Shown here piece after piece: positions 11,129 to 25,230 of a stretch of 64,000 bases of DNA. The notes under the pieces were generated by a model that saw only the letters and a program-made list of their open reading frames with translations, had not been told where the DNA came from and made no database searches. Position 1 is the first letter of the stretch, and every line of letters starts with the position of its first letter. Both the position numbers and the translations under genes were made by a program. The stretch comes from Casuarius casuarius (taxonomy: Eukaryota; Chordata; Aves; Casuariiformes; Casuariidae), in contig PTFA01000050.1 in assembly GCA_003342895.1 (NCBI GenBank), positions 1,292,968 to 1,356,967 on the forward strand, given 5' to 3'.

Positions 11129-14100
11129 GCTTTCTCCAAGTTGTAGTGTATCAGCTCACTTACGCAGAAGTTCAGCTAGGTCACTGTGAAAAGATGGACG
11201 TTTTCCCATCAGATTCAGAAATCTAGAGGACTCAGAGAAACCATATTGGCTGAAAACTTACTGTCACAAAGAAATTTGTATGTTTTTCTCTGCTAAAATT
11301 TTCATCTCTGTAAAAATTGGCAGTAAACTTTCTGAAAGGGACTTCCTTGTATAAAATAGTGTTCAATATAATTCTCAAAATTATCTTTTTAACCCAGTAT
11401 GAAAATATTTGCAAATTTCCTTTAAGCGTGTGCAAAAACCATTTTGCTCATATGGAAGAAAACATCAGCTTTCTCATTACAGTTACTCAGCTAGTAGGAA
11501 GCTAAAAGCCTCGTTAGAACTTGCACTTTTCCTTGACAAATCTTTGGCTTCTTACAGTTTCTGCCATGAGTTTTGACTGTGTAAGGCTTACTAGTCTGAT
11601 CTGTGTGAGTATTGTGTGAGTAAATACATATAATCTGATATATTCAAGAGATACAACTAAGGTCAAAGAATTAATCCCGAAACCTGTTTTACAGTCCTGC
11701 GTAGGAAATTCCACTCAGGAGTTCTGCCTACGCCTACGTTAGAAAAAAGCCAAATGCACTAACTTTATACCTAGTATAGTTCACAGAATAATGAATCAAG
11801 TTAAATTGTTTCTCTGCCTGTGGCAAGATATGTGGGAAGGAATAAAAGTTGGAATGGAAGCTCTAAGTCTGCAAATACTTCCAGTTTTCAAAGTTCATTC
11901 CCACTGAAGTAATTATAAAAATCTTAGTCTTAGAATCTTATGATATTAGTCCTCCTCCAGTATACTGCTTACACCTATGTATCTTACATGTGCTCAACAG
12001 ATTGATCTAAAATCACACAACTTTCTCCTACTCTGCTTCCCTTCTTCTTTGAGACAGTTGTAATGGATTGGGTGGTTTTGCTCTAGACATTTCGGTATGT
12101 ATTGTTCCTAGAATAATTTGCAGTATTATATTACAGCTTAAACAATGTTCCTTTGAAACAAACAGAAAAATACTACTCCAATCATTTATTGATTGACTAC
12201 TACTGAAATACTATAGATCTCTGGCAGCATGTAAATTAGTGTTTTATATCTGATGCCACATTGCAAAATATTAGCATTCAGATTAAAAACAAGTGCACGC
12301 TGCCAAGAAAAGCAAGGTTTAGGGCCAAAGCAATTGGATTTTGAAATACACTTATGCTTATTTTTTAAAGCATTTCAATTTTGGGAAAATGAAATTGAGG
12401 GAAAGCTTTTTGCCTGGTACAGTGTACATCGGGGGTTTACCCAAGGGGATAGAAAACAAGCCATGGAGTTAATTTAGTTTCAGTACTAGACAAAAATCTC
12501 TTGGCTCATGTAGGCAATACTAAAGGTTGAGAACAGCTGCAGATCTCTTAAAATCATGCTTTTGCTGCAAAATCAGTTTTTGTATTTCTGTATGCACCAT
12601 CTAGTTATAAATATTTCTATGGTTATGTAGCTTCCTTTTTATATAGGTTATTTTAGTAACCATTTGATCCACTTAGAATTTATTCAGTCTAGTTCAAGGT
12701 CAGCATTAAATTGAAAGAGAAAAATACAGAAAGAGTGAGAGACTTTTTTTAGGTAGTATTTGAAAATGCGATCTTCCGTAGGAAAATCTAAATCTTTTGG
12801 TAGGAAATACTGTCTGTACACAACTCACCGACTGTATTGAAAATATTTTTTATTAAATAGTTTGTGTTTTGTTCTGAAAGGAAACCTGGCAGTACTAATT
12901 TCTCATTTGTTTTTTGATGAAAAAGCTAAGCCTTGACCAAAACTGCAATATTTCCTTTGAGGCACTGTTTTGCAAACAATGCTGAGCAAAATCAACCTTT
13001 TTAAATAGAATTTTAACAGTATTTTTAAATGCAGGAAAATGACTATGAAGAACAAAAAAAGTTGTGAGTTGCTTTGTCTGTTTTTTCTTTCCTAGTAAGT
13101 GAGTAGAATCGATGGCTCAGTTGTATAGAAAAAAATTTTTGTAGCAACATAATTGTTCTTGCTGATTAGAAACTTTGAAGCACCTTCTAAAAGGCATTGC
13201 CATTAATAGTTGACAATAGTATTATGTATGAATTTTCCAGAAATTAGATATTTGACTAAGGAGCATAATAGAAGTATTTGTAGTTATCAACAAATGGCTG
13301 TTTCTTAAAACTGTCATCTTATGTATATACAATTTCAAACATCAGCTCAGGTAGTTTTTGCTCTTGAGTATAAATCTCCCCTATACAGTCAGTCTTGTAA
13401 CTCAAGTGTACTTTCAGGAAATACGACATGTATATAAAATTCTTTACACCACCCCGATGTCACAGTGCAAGAGGCAATTCATCTTACAAAATTTTCCAAG
13501 TGATATTTATGCTGAATACTGTTAACTTCATGTTAGCTGTATTCACCATGAAAATGAAACAGAGGAGTGTGTTGTGGTCTGCTGACCCTTACAGACTTTT
13601 TGTAGTCTTTTTCTATTCCTGTTTTCTCCCCTCCTGCATGTGTTTAATAATTTTTTTGTGAATTTTATTTCATTCAGAAGGAGGCTGCCAGTCGTGGGTC
13701 CAAGTTTGCTGATTACATTAGTGACTGGTGCCAAGAGTTAGCCAGTAGGGTTGCTAAGCAAGGGCACGGTGTTAGTGCAGCTTGAGTACTTGGAACGTTT
13801 CCAGGTGTTTGGTCCTTAGGGACAAATACTACTAACATGGTAGTATTAATAGCTATAACATCACTGGTACAGTTAGAGAAATGGTAAACTGCTTAATCTT
13901 TGTAAAAGCATCAGTTATTCATTAGATTTAGTAAAACACTAGACATATGCATTCTTCATCCGATAACTTGTTTTACCCCTTCTGGTACTGAATGTATCTT
14001 TTGTCAGTATATTGGTGCACTGAATGTGAATAATGCCAAGGTTTTTCTTTACTAATATTTATTAGCATGCCGTTTACATTAATAAATCAGTGATTCAGAA

Positions 14101-14538
14101 ATTCTTTTCAGTGCCAAATGCAGCGGAGACTTACGTGTTCTAGTCTTCACATGTCTTTCACATCAAGAACTATCACATGATGCCAGATATCACAGTATCC
14201 CACTCTATAGCCTCTGCGGTAGTACAGCTTAATGTTGTCACCTGCTTGGCTTCTCTCATGTGTAGAAATATCCTAGCATCTGCCTCTTCACAGCTGCATG
14301 ATTTGATTCCCAGCATATCATGATAATACATTTTCACTGCTCAGATATATAATTATCTTGCCTAGTGTTTAAAGTTCTCTAGTATAAAATATCAAGCATA
14401 AATACTCATATTGTCTTGTGTTATCAACAAGGTAGAAATAATTGTCAGTCTCTTGAAGTTCTTGTCTTATTTTCAGGCTGTGTTTTGGTGATGATTTACA
14501 ACCATCAACATGATACTGAGCTCCTCCCCCCTTAAACA

Positions 14539-14557
14539 GACACACATACACACACAC
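14539..14557. repeat. (CA)n microsatellite
   Basis: Short CA repeat interrupted once by a T. Simple sequence, no other feature attached. Confidence 0.85.
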
Positions 14558-17439
14558 GTATTTTTAACTGTTAGCTGATGGAGGGAATAGTTTTGATTCA
14601 CAGGCTTTGAAAGTCACATTTAGATATAGGATAATAGAGTACAGAGTACTACTCTATTAAAAACCATTATAGTAACACAGAGTAAATTAAAAATTGATGC
14701 AAATTTCAATTTATTTTAAAAGGGTGTAATTAGCTGAGGGTAGGTCATTAGTTTTCAAAACAGACAGAGGATAACAAGGGTGATCATGACAACAGAATTA
14801 CTGTATTTTACTTTCTGTTTTGCCAGTTAATGAATAATTTTAAGAAAAAGGATTTTTAAGAAAGTCAATTTAGGCTTAAGAGGTGTTTTTCAAAGAATTA
14901 TTGAGGAATCAAGTATAAACAATTTTTTTCTGGAAGTTTTCTCAAGACCATGCTTTGTTTGGTATCACAGATGTTTTGGTCACAGGACGTTCTGTTTTCC
15001 CTGCCCAGCAACATCAGCTATCAAGTTTTAGTTGTCTGAACATTTCTCAGACTTGCTGTGTTACATTCAAAATCCGCAGGGTCTTTAGGAACCTGTAGAA
15101 GTTACCGATTTTATTCCAATATTGCAGTACATATTTTAATTTACTGATCTTTCAAGTGACAGAGCTTAAGCTTAGAACTTCGAATTTGGCCAGAAGTCCC
15201 AACCCTCGTATTATATAACCATGCTGAAATGCTGGCTTGCAAGGCTAATATTAGCCAGGGCATGCCGGTCTGTGAACATGTGTCTACATTCATAATTTTT
15301 AACAACAGCTTAAGTTTCCTTTTTTCATTATTTATCAGTTCTGTGAGTTATCCAGTGTCGAGTTTTGACAACTTTCCCTGTGAACACCATGAAGAAAAGG
15401 GAATATATGGACCAAGAAAGAGAGTCCCGACAGCTCTGTGAACTCGGCTAAGTGTAATTAAGCAGTACCGCAGCAAGGTTACGGCAGAGACAAGTTCACT
15501 CCAGCACAAAGGGCGCAGCTGCACTGACATTTTCCCCGAATCATTAGGGAGGTTAAGTGACTTGCTGACAATTATTTCAATGTTGTTTTGAAAAATACTG
15601 TTTTTTTTAAGCTGAGTGATCCTGTAATGATCTACAGTGTTCTGAATCCAAACAAGCAGACAACAATAATAAAAGCAGTAAAAGTAGATGAGGAGCTTTC
15701 TTTTGGCAAGTCAAAATTTTACTTCATAATTCCACTTTTAATGGATACAGCGTAGCCAGATAATTTTCAAATACTAAAGAAAGGGAGAGATTTTTAGAAT
15801 ATCCTGAAGTAATAATACTGTTTCCCAAGCAACAACAGTAGAAAAGATCTTTTCCTGACTATGCCCCCATACTCTTAAAATCCACAAGGAGCGTCACTGT
15901 TAGAATGGAAAATGAGTATTTACTTGGGAAAATTGCTTGCTTTTTGAATAAGTCATGTTGCACAGGGTAGAATGGAATAACACACATCATAAATTAATGC
16001 TGTTAAAATGAATACTTGATATGAATCCTGGGAAAGGTTCTTTGCCATCATGTTTGAAAGAAGCAGGAGCTGTGCAGAAGCCAAAGTAATCTGCATTGCT
16101 TGAAAACACGTAGGTTTCCCACTACTGATGAATTAGCAAACGCTTTGGATCAGCTCCATCTTGTAGTGTTGTTAGTGTTTACGTAAAAAGCAATAGTGCA
16201 AGAAGGTACAGTATGTGATTTGGAAGTAAATCAATACTGAAGTTCAATAAAGAATTGTAAGTTACAAGAGCAAAAAGAAATGAAATTCTCTTGACCCAAA
16301 CACCTGACATATATCTTATCTCCGAGCGCAGGCCAACAAAGGCTGTCTAATGCCGTGCTTCCGTATGCTTGTGAGGAGACGTTTCCCTTGTGTTGTTAAC
16401 GTTGGTCTGTATTCCTGCAAGGCCAAACTGTCAGCTGCCAGATCTCCTCTCCAGTTTTGGGATTTTTTTTCGAATTGTCAGCCTTTCTTCTTCCTCCTCT
16501 TCTCCCGATTCCCTCATATTTGCTTCTCCTGCTATGCTTTTGGCATTGCCCCCATAGGTGGCTGAGTTCTTCTCAGTACCTGAAATACTTCTGACTAGAC
16601 CGGTTTTATATTTTGTGATAAATTGATCAAGCACCTACTTTCTGCCTTTTCTATGTGAATTAGCGTATTATTTTTTCACTCTGAAAAAAATACTGATTAG
16701 GTTAAGTGATAAAAGTTTTGTGTATTGTTGGTTTGAACGGCCAAACCTTGTTCTTGATTGTTGTTGCCACTGAAAAAAAGAGACATCCAGTAACATTACC
16801 GTGATTTCAAAATATAGGAAAAAAAATGTAGCCAACCTTTATTCTCTATGCACAGGATCACATTCTTCTCGGTTTTTAATGAAGCAGTTACTGCCCTTTC
16901 TAGTATGACAGCTGCCAGATTGGGATGTTTCATGATCAGCATTTAGAGAACTGATTTGATGACAGTAAAAATAGCTGGTGAAGATGGAGGGGAACAAAAA
17001 TCGCTGCGAGTGCCTTCCGTGTGGAGTCTCTTAGTTGTGCTGTAAACTGGCTGTAAAACTCAAATAGGAATAGCTAGGAAATCCCTCCGTTTGCTCCCCG
17101 AGTTATCCGCTCCCCTGCCACCGCCCGATCCCAGACTTGGTCTCTGTCTAGCAGACAGGCCGTGCAAACCCCGGCTTTCAGCTTTGCAGCCTTGGAGAGT
17201 CCGGTGTGAAACGTACGGATCTGGGAATTGCTGTACCGCACGAGAGCTCTGATACGGCTTAGCCCTATCATCTGACTAATAGGGGCCATCTGTGAAGTGC
17301 TCATTGAGTTTGTCTTAATACCTGAAACAGGGAGATTTAGATCACTTCAAGTAATTCTTTATCAACATTAAGTAAAACTCCTAGTTTCAACCACAGTGTG
17401 TCTCAAGAATTTATCTATGTAAAATCTAATCCCTCTGTG

Positions 17440-18210
17440 AATCGTGTTAAATTGATGGCCTTAGCAAAATGCCGTGGCAAGGAGTTCCAAAATCTAATTG
17501 TGTGTTCTGTGAGAAAAATTATTTTCCTTTTATCAGTTCCTAATTTTCCCCATTTCAATTTAATAACTACCTCATTTTATTGTATTATGGAAAAGGAGAA
17601 GAAAAGCTCCCAATTGACCTTCTTTATAACTTTCATTACTTCTTAACACACTTTTTGTCACGCCTGTTCCTGTTTGTCTTCTTTTCAAGAAAATAAACAA
17701 AATATGAGTTTAAAAAGCAATTTCTTCTTATCTAAGAGCTTTTTTTCCTTTCATCATATTTGTCTGCTTCTGTGAAACCCATTACTTCAATATCCCCTAC
17801 GAGATGCAGAAAATTTATAGTTTTCCCACATTATTTCATCATTTTCCTTATGTATTAAAACATACATATTTTTTCTTTTTATAAGCTGTTGTTCATGCTA
17901 CAGGCCTTCCTTTGGGTCTATTCACAATAACAGTTAGGTGCCCTCCCCTGAATATATCAGCTTAGAACTTGCTAAGATGAATGACTAATTTCCATTATCT
18001 CTACCATGTACATTAGTTTTCATTTATCAATATCGAATTTTTTCTGCTATGGCTTTGACCTAGATTATTAAGCCATTTGAAAGCACCTTACAGTTATCTC
18101 AGGACCTGGGAAACCTAAATAACTTTATTCATTGCAAATTCTACTACCTCATTTATTTTTAGGTCATTAAGTGTACCAGATACCAGATTTTGTCATCCTT
18201 AGATACTGTT
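17440..18210 (-). mobile_element. Ancient CR1-like LINE remnant, antisense to +
   Basis: The + strand reads as the antisense of the 3' part of a CR1-type LINE that recurs in reptile and bird genomes. The block starting about 17478 (GGCAAGGAGTTCCAAAATC) resembles the antisense 3' region. The block at 18005-18050 (near TTCATTTATCAATATCGAA) resembles the antisense of the KFNVDKCKVMHIG reverse-transcriptase segment. The block at about 18120-18175 (TTGCAAATTCTACTACCTC) resembles the antisense of the EVAKFADD catalytic region. Read on the minus strand, conceptual fragments EVVEFAMN and then LNNLGQSHSRKNSILINEN follow in the expected order, with stops and indels. Order and spacing agree over about 750 bases, so this is a single 3'-truncated-type insertion, long dead. 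The exact boundaries and subfamily were not determined. Confidence 0.75.
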
Positions 18211-21200
18211 GTCTTCTGTTACAAGAAAAAGTCGAAACAGATTTGAAGGTGGATACACTTATGAAAAACCTACATCATTTCAAAACTCTTTACCTGGAGC
18301 TCCAAGTAAAGTCTTTTTGCTGTATTTGAAGGCATACAGTTTGGGACTGCATTCAAGTTTTGTCCTCACACTGTATTGAGGAGATCCCAAGATGGACTTT
18401 CCAATCCAGTTTGGCTAATGCGGAGTGGATTCAAGGTTTATAAGCAGTCATCCACTGTCATGATACCTTGTATCAGGATTTCACTGAAAGGACTTTGAGT
18501 GGACTTTACCTCTGAACTATTTGTAAGATAAATAACTTAGTATAACCTTGCCTGATTTATTATACATTCTGCCATATCTGTTTTTTTCCAGACTGTCTGG
18601 CAAATTTTATCCAAAAATCCTTGGAAACGGAACTGGAAATTTTCTCTCGAGCTTTGAGTGCCTCCTGATCAGGGGGTCTTTCTGCCTTTAAGATCCCTTG
18701 CAGTTGTTTCTGTATTTGGCCTGTGAAATGGCGAGGGAAAGGATGCCAGGGTGTCTTTATCATCATGATGGTAGAAATTTGCTATAGCTCAGCAAGAAAG
18801 TGCTAAACTGCTTCCAAGGAGTCTGAGAGCGCCTTTTCCTTGTTCATATTTCATGTGACACATAGATTACTTCTTGACTTCTTATATTTCCTGACTCTGA
18901 ATGCTGCGCTATTTGTCTGATGTGCATCTTAGTCAGAATTCAGCATAATTCTTATGAATTGATTTAACAATCTTTGTCATCTGTTTATTGGACTTTAAGG
19001 AGTCTAAATCTATCTGTCATTGAGCTGCACTGTTCCTTATCACTTAGCACTGCCTTTTCTTCCCCTTCGGTATCTCTCCAGTGTGACTGGTGCCTTTTTG
19101 GCACTAAATCTGGCCCTGCTGCTCCCTCGACAGCCTCATTAACTTCATCCTGAGGTGGGGAATTTTGTCAGTAGCCTTTTCTGAACCCAATCTTGTCGGT
19201 AGATCAATTGTAATTGTGCTCCGAAATGGTCCTTGTTACACTTATTAAAGCTGGAGTATTTATCCATTTGGTGTTAGGGGCTGTGGAGGGAGGGAGTAGT
19301 ACTCGTTCCTCCTGCTTTACAACCTCCTGACATGAGCAGTTATTTTTAGGTGTGTAACTTAGGTTGGGAACATCTGATGTATAAGAATTGCTTACGGAGC
19401 AAGAGTCTGTCATTACCGCGTGTGTACCTACAGTCTCCGGGCGTTCTGATGAATTCCTCGTTTTATTCCTCACTGACACTCTATCTCCTTAGTTTCAAGG
19501 GCATTTCGGAGTGGCAGTGGGGGTGGGATCGGGAAGGCAGCTTGCTGCTGACAACTCTGGCATAAGCGTTCTTCGTAACATACATAATTTGGATACCAGG
19601 CTGAATTTTCAACAGTAATTAACAGGTTGAGTAACCGCAGCAGTTGTTTATAAAGTACCTGCAGAAGTTGTTCTCTAGGGGATGGGCATTTTAGTACTGA
19701 GCAATTTATACTCTGGCAGACACACTCTGTAAGCAGCATTTTACCTAGATCCAAATTCACATTAAATTAAAATTAAATTAGATACAAGCAGGTTCCCGAT
19801 AAACGCATTAGAAGTAGAATTGTTACAGAAAATACTCTGTGATAAGTTTGGAACGAAATAGGAACTCTAAAAACAACAGTTCTTATATTTCACATATGCA
19901 TTTTCCCGAGAAAAATATTGGTAAAAATATTTTGAACGAATACACTTATGTTCCAGCAAAAGTGAACCTATTGTAGAAGAGAAGCATATAGAAAACATAT
20001 TTCAAAAAAATATACTTGAGCCATTGAACTTTAAAATATGTCAATATTTGGCATATTTCTAAGGGCATTCTGTGTGCATTTATGAATATGAATCATATAA
20101 ATCCAGAACTATAATTTTTTTTGCCTTTTGTTTTTCAGAATCCTTTTAGGTTGGTTTTGTAGCAAAATAATGTGCCTGCATGCAAAATGATCAAAGAACT
20201 ATTAGTATCTGTAGACCAGAGAGCTGAATATGGTCCTAGTCAGTTGGTAGCTGTTTGTGAAATCTAGTATCGTTAAATGAAATACCTGGAGATCAAAGGC
20301 GGCTCTTAACACAGCTGCCCAGCAATGATGAAATGAGCACAACGAGCTACCGTCTTAGAGGCTGCCCACTCAAACAAGCTACGTTGGTGCAAGGACTGTG
20401 GCGTTTCGGTCCTATTTCTGGCTTAGAGGAGAACTCACTTTGTGCCGTGGGTTAATTTAAGGCAACATAGCTGTAATGTACTTCCCTGACTCGCCTGACT
20501 GTTAGGCAGACCATTAAAGCAGAGGGAATGTTTTGCTATAGAGAAAAACCAGAAACGCAGCGTAACAACAGCTCCATATGTTGTCACTGACACCTGCACG
20601 ACTCCTGCAAATTCGTTTTTTTCAAATTTGAAGCTCAAAGCGCTAAACCAGCCAGTCAATTTTAACAAGAGAGAAACCAGCTAGATACAACTGTACTCTG
20701 AAATGCTGCTAATAACCTTTAATGGATTTCAGCTCACAATTGGTATAAATTAGACACGGTGCTGCTGCAGAGGTAAGAACACCTGACTAAGTTGCAGCAA
20801 ATCAGGCACCGTGATGTGTTTCTAAAGCACCTCCATCAAGCCTTCCAGATTCAAGCAGATATCACTATTGATTATCACTTATTCTACCCTGAGTACTAAA
20901 GAAGACAGCAAAATGCTCCAGCATACACCAGAAAGGATCATAGATTTTCTCTTTTACTTTTTGTGACTGGAAATAAAATGTGCTTGGGTGTGTTTGTATG
21001 GGGACATGCATAAAGGCAGGAGAATAGGTCAGCCTGGGTTTATTTTCAGGAGAATAAGGCAGGTGAAGCCTGGTAATGTCTCTTAACATGTCTTAAGGTG
21101 TAATAAAAAGGATTTAAAAAAAAGTCAGAGGGAGTAAAACAAAGAGTTTTCATATATATGTATTCAGTGGCACAGGAGTAATAACGTGAATATACTATGA

Positions 21201-24200
21201 GCCTTTAAACCTAATGGCACTACTGGAGGAAAATCTATACAAGATTAAAAACCAAAATTTTAGATTTTTAGTTTGATCTCTTGTGTTACAATAGCCTACA
21301 ATGATGCTATACTGACAAAGAGATGTCCTTTTTGTAAAGGTAAGTATCGTTTATATGCTATCTGTATTAAAAATTCCTGTACTGTATGAGCTTATTGAAA
21401 TTTTACTGATATAAAATAGAAGCATTTAGTCTTAAATAGCAGTTATCTGTTTGTTGTCATTCTTGGGAATAAAGGAGAACATTGCTCTGCCCTACCTTAG
21501 ATGTCTAGGGGTATATCTGCTAGAAATATTAAAAATCCCTATGGTGGTATGAAACGCATTTGATTATAATTACATCATAGCTCATGGCTACTAATAAGGC
21601 CCAAAAGGCTGCAGCTAGGGATATATTTAGCAATGAGTTGAGAATATGAATGGATACTTTTATGTAATTTTAGTGATATTCAACGGGATGTCAGAAATGG
21701 ATGCGATCTCTGTCTCTCTGCTGAGAAAGAGACATTGTGAGCGCTTGGGATAGCTCCTCGTATTCTTCTTGGCCATTTGTTGTTTTTATATTCTATTACG
21801 ACAGTTTGGGGCTTCATGAAGTACATGTGCTTAGGGGACTGAAGAGTGTGGTCTCATACTGAAGTACAGCATGGCACTCTTTGGTGAGACCTGGTTGTCC
21901 TTGTGATGCAAGCCCGTTTAAAGAAGATGTGTAATAGTGCCAAGCCTGAGTTGACTGCAATCAGTCGTGAATATTTATCATGTCAGTGATTTGGCTCCTT
22001 ATTCAATGTTATGCCCCTTGTAAGGTTGCTGATGACCAGATGAGCCATGGCAGCGGCAGTGGGGGGAGCAGAAAAGTAAACAAAGACCAAATTCCAGCCA
22101 AAACAGGATTTTAGACCAGATCTTAAAAATTACCCATCCTTATTACCATCTTTGGAAACGTGGAAGGCCTGAAATGGTAACTGAGAAATACAAACATAAC
22201 TTAGTGCAGGCAAGGACTACGGTAGAAGTCTATACATTCAAAACTGCTATAGCAATGAGGAATAAGAAACAGTTATTTCTGATAACATAATAACTGTGCT
22301 GGTACCCTATGACACTGATAAGTGGCAATTTTAACAGAAATCATAGGAAGTGCTTATTCATTTTATACTGGCTAATTCGTTCGTAGAACTTGTTAATATC
22401 AGATATTGTGGGAGCCAAAAGTATAAACGGATTCAGAAAGAGGTAATACAAATTCACAAAGTTAAGTCCAGCTGTTATTGAATATGAAGGTCCACATACA
22501 AATTCCCGCTCAGAAAGTCTGTAAATTGCTGATTGCTGAAAGTTGGGAAGCATACCTCGGACAGGATTCCTCCGTACAGTCCCCGGTTCCTAGTCTTTAA
22601 TTATGCCCACATTGGTCAATGTCACAGGCGAGAACCTTAGTCTGATTCATGTAGCATTTCTCGTCTGCTTATAATCTCCGCTTGCAACTATAAACATACT
22701 GTCCTTGGGTTTTATGTGGCTCTTTAGCTTACGTGAAGTTACACATGTGATAATTCCTTCTCCAGCCACTGAACTGCCCTACTCACAGGGCTCTTTCTGT
22801 TGTTACGGAGCTGTTGTTACCCGCNCTGTCTATCGTGAAGGTGGAATGTGTACATTATCTCCCCTAAACATAGGTGCCGAAGCTTATAAACTGCCGTTCT
22901 GATGCTCCTGACTGGGAAACTTGCCCTCCAATACACACATTTGGTACTCATACATTATCTTTTGGCTTCCTATCCACATGCCCATCTGTCAGGATGGCGT
23001 TGTGCCTGCTCACAAGATGGTGTGCCAGCTTCACTAGACAATGATGCCAATCAAATGAGAGTTGCTGCAAGTGCTTTCTTTTCTGAAAGTAGCCCCTCTC
23101 AAGAGAAAGCAATGCTATAATGGTACCACTTGTCTCCTTTCTCCNGTTTACACCTGCTGACACTTATCCTCCAAGATAGTGTTGAAACAGTAAAGGAGAA
23201 GAGATGCAGTGTGGGATGACCTTGGATTGTCAGAAAATATAGGCAGAACCGCAACAGCGACTTCAGAAAGCCATTCGAAACATAAGACATGCTGACCATG
23301 TTGATCAGGATGCAAATCCAAAAGAAGACAGAAAGAAGTATTTGACTTGAAAGAAGTGTTTGAGAATAAGGGTACTGCTGGCAAAAAAGCTTTCTATATA
23401 TATTGTTTATTTATATATGTACAACTTTGGAACAGTAACCTATAGAGCTGAAAGGTCTAAGTGTAGGCAAACTTCTTTATTTCATTGCCAATCAGTGAAA
23501 TGAACCTGTTCAGCTCAGAAGAAACTGAAAGCTGCATCTAAGCAAAATCTGACATAAGTCAAATTGTTTGACAGTTTGTTATAAGATTCANATCCAGCTG
23601 GGACTGGAAAGAACCCACTTTCTTCATTTTCATTTGTTATGTAAGCAAGAACATAAGTTCAGTATTCCACGTCTGAATGTCTAGTGCCACTTTCCATGTT
23701 GTCTGCTTCCTTTTGAAAGGATGTCGACTTTGAGAGAACGAGCTTAGGGGGAGTGCAGAGCATTTCTGTATAGTCTGCAAAGCTCTGTAAAGTGTTAGCA
23801 TCTGGAAATTCATCTGAAAAGAAAACAAAGATAAAGCAAGACCTTGGGTTAGAATTATTTTGTGCATTTGTGCCATTTAAAAGTGTTATGGGGTATAAGT
23901 GAATATCACTTCAGGTAATTTTGAAAACTCTGTTCAAGACCGTTTCAAGAATGTCATCTAATTGTTTCCTTCAGTATTCTTGTTCACCATATTATTTTCC
24001 CTATCCCTAAAAAGAGTTAGTGTTACCTTGTTTTTAAATTGTGGAGTCAAGAGCAAATTACTGAATTTGCATGGCACATGGTGAGAGACCAGGAAGCAGT
24101 TTCTGAGGTGCACAAACCTTGCGTTATTAATCCATGGAATTACTGAGGAAAAAATTAATCTTACACAGAAATAAAGAATGGGTTTCAATTCCTACTTACA

Positions 24201-25220
24201 ATGATCATCTTGATACTTGAGAGCCCCTTAATAGTCCATTAGCAAGCCATTATAGTGATCTTTCTGCTAAGGTGACCATCTCCTGTAATGACAGATGTGA
24301 TTAAAAAGAGTACAGCTTCATGGCTTTTCAGATTAGTTAGCAGTCGATGTAGAATGTGGGCGTTCAAATGACAAAAAGAGAAGAAACTTGGATTATGGTT
24401 TCTGAGAACAACCTGGGGAGGAAGAAAAAGTTCTAATGAAGAAGTAACTTCTCACTAGTGACGTACAGTATAGCCTATAGAGAAACATTTATTTTCAAAT
24501 TTTCAAAAATATGAGTAAAATACTGTAAAAAAAAATGGTTATTATCAGTAAGCAGCTACTGAAAATGTCAGTCTGAACAGGATTCTTATAACTTTTCAAA
24601 TGAATTTTATCATTATTTCTTCTCTAGTAGATTTTGGATGTTCTGAAACAAACCAGGAGAGGTATCTATATATGAAAAGAGTGTTTCGACTCTTACAGTC
24701 AACACAGACAGTAAGAAAGGCTGAAGATTAAACATTCACAGAAGGTGAAGTGAGCTGACTAAAGTCACCAGAAAATTAAATATCAGAGCTAAGAATATAA
24801 TCTTGCTTCTTTGTTCAACTGCTGTGTCCAATCTGGGCCAAACCATTACCTCTCAGGGCACTATTTTGGATGATGTCTAATGAGCTAGTATTTTGAAATG
24901 GCAGGACTTTGGGTATAAAGCAATAAAAAAGTCCATGAACTCTTATTGGCTATGCAAAGAGAAATGCAAAATTTTACACTCATACTTGAAATTGATCTGG
25001 AAGAGTATCTGATACCCTATAAACATACGGTCTGTTTATGACTGAAGTTATTTCACTAGGTAAGAGTCCACTTTAGTCACAGGAAGTGCATAAAATCTCT
25101 TATTATGTAAACAACCTGAAAACCAACTTTTTCATTTCACTCTACTGAGAATAATAAAAGTCAATGATTGACCCAGAAAAGCTCAAATGAAGCTTTACTT
25201 ATAATTTACCTCCAAATAAT

Positions 25221-25230
25221 TTGCATGCAA
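25221..25230. promoter_or_regulatory. TTGCATGCAA palindrome, POU-like
   Basis: A perfect 10-base palindrome inside ATTTGCATGCAAT, giving octamer-type half sites on both strands. POU proteins can bind such palindromes as dimers. A single short site in AT-rich DNA is weak evidence and may be chance. Confidence 0.2.

Larger units (their letters stand above)
10881..17430. other. Intergenic DNA, no gene seen
   Basis: AT-rich non-coding sequence apart from the short tracts listed separately. Open frames do not exceed about 77 codons and none shows a recognisable domain. No tRNA-like or other RNA gene signature was noticed. Confidence 0.7.
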
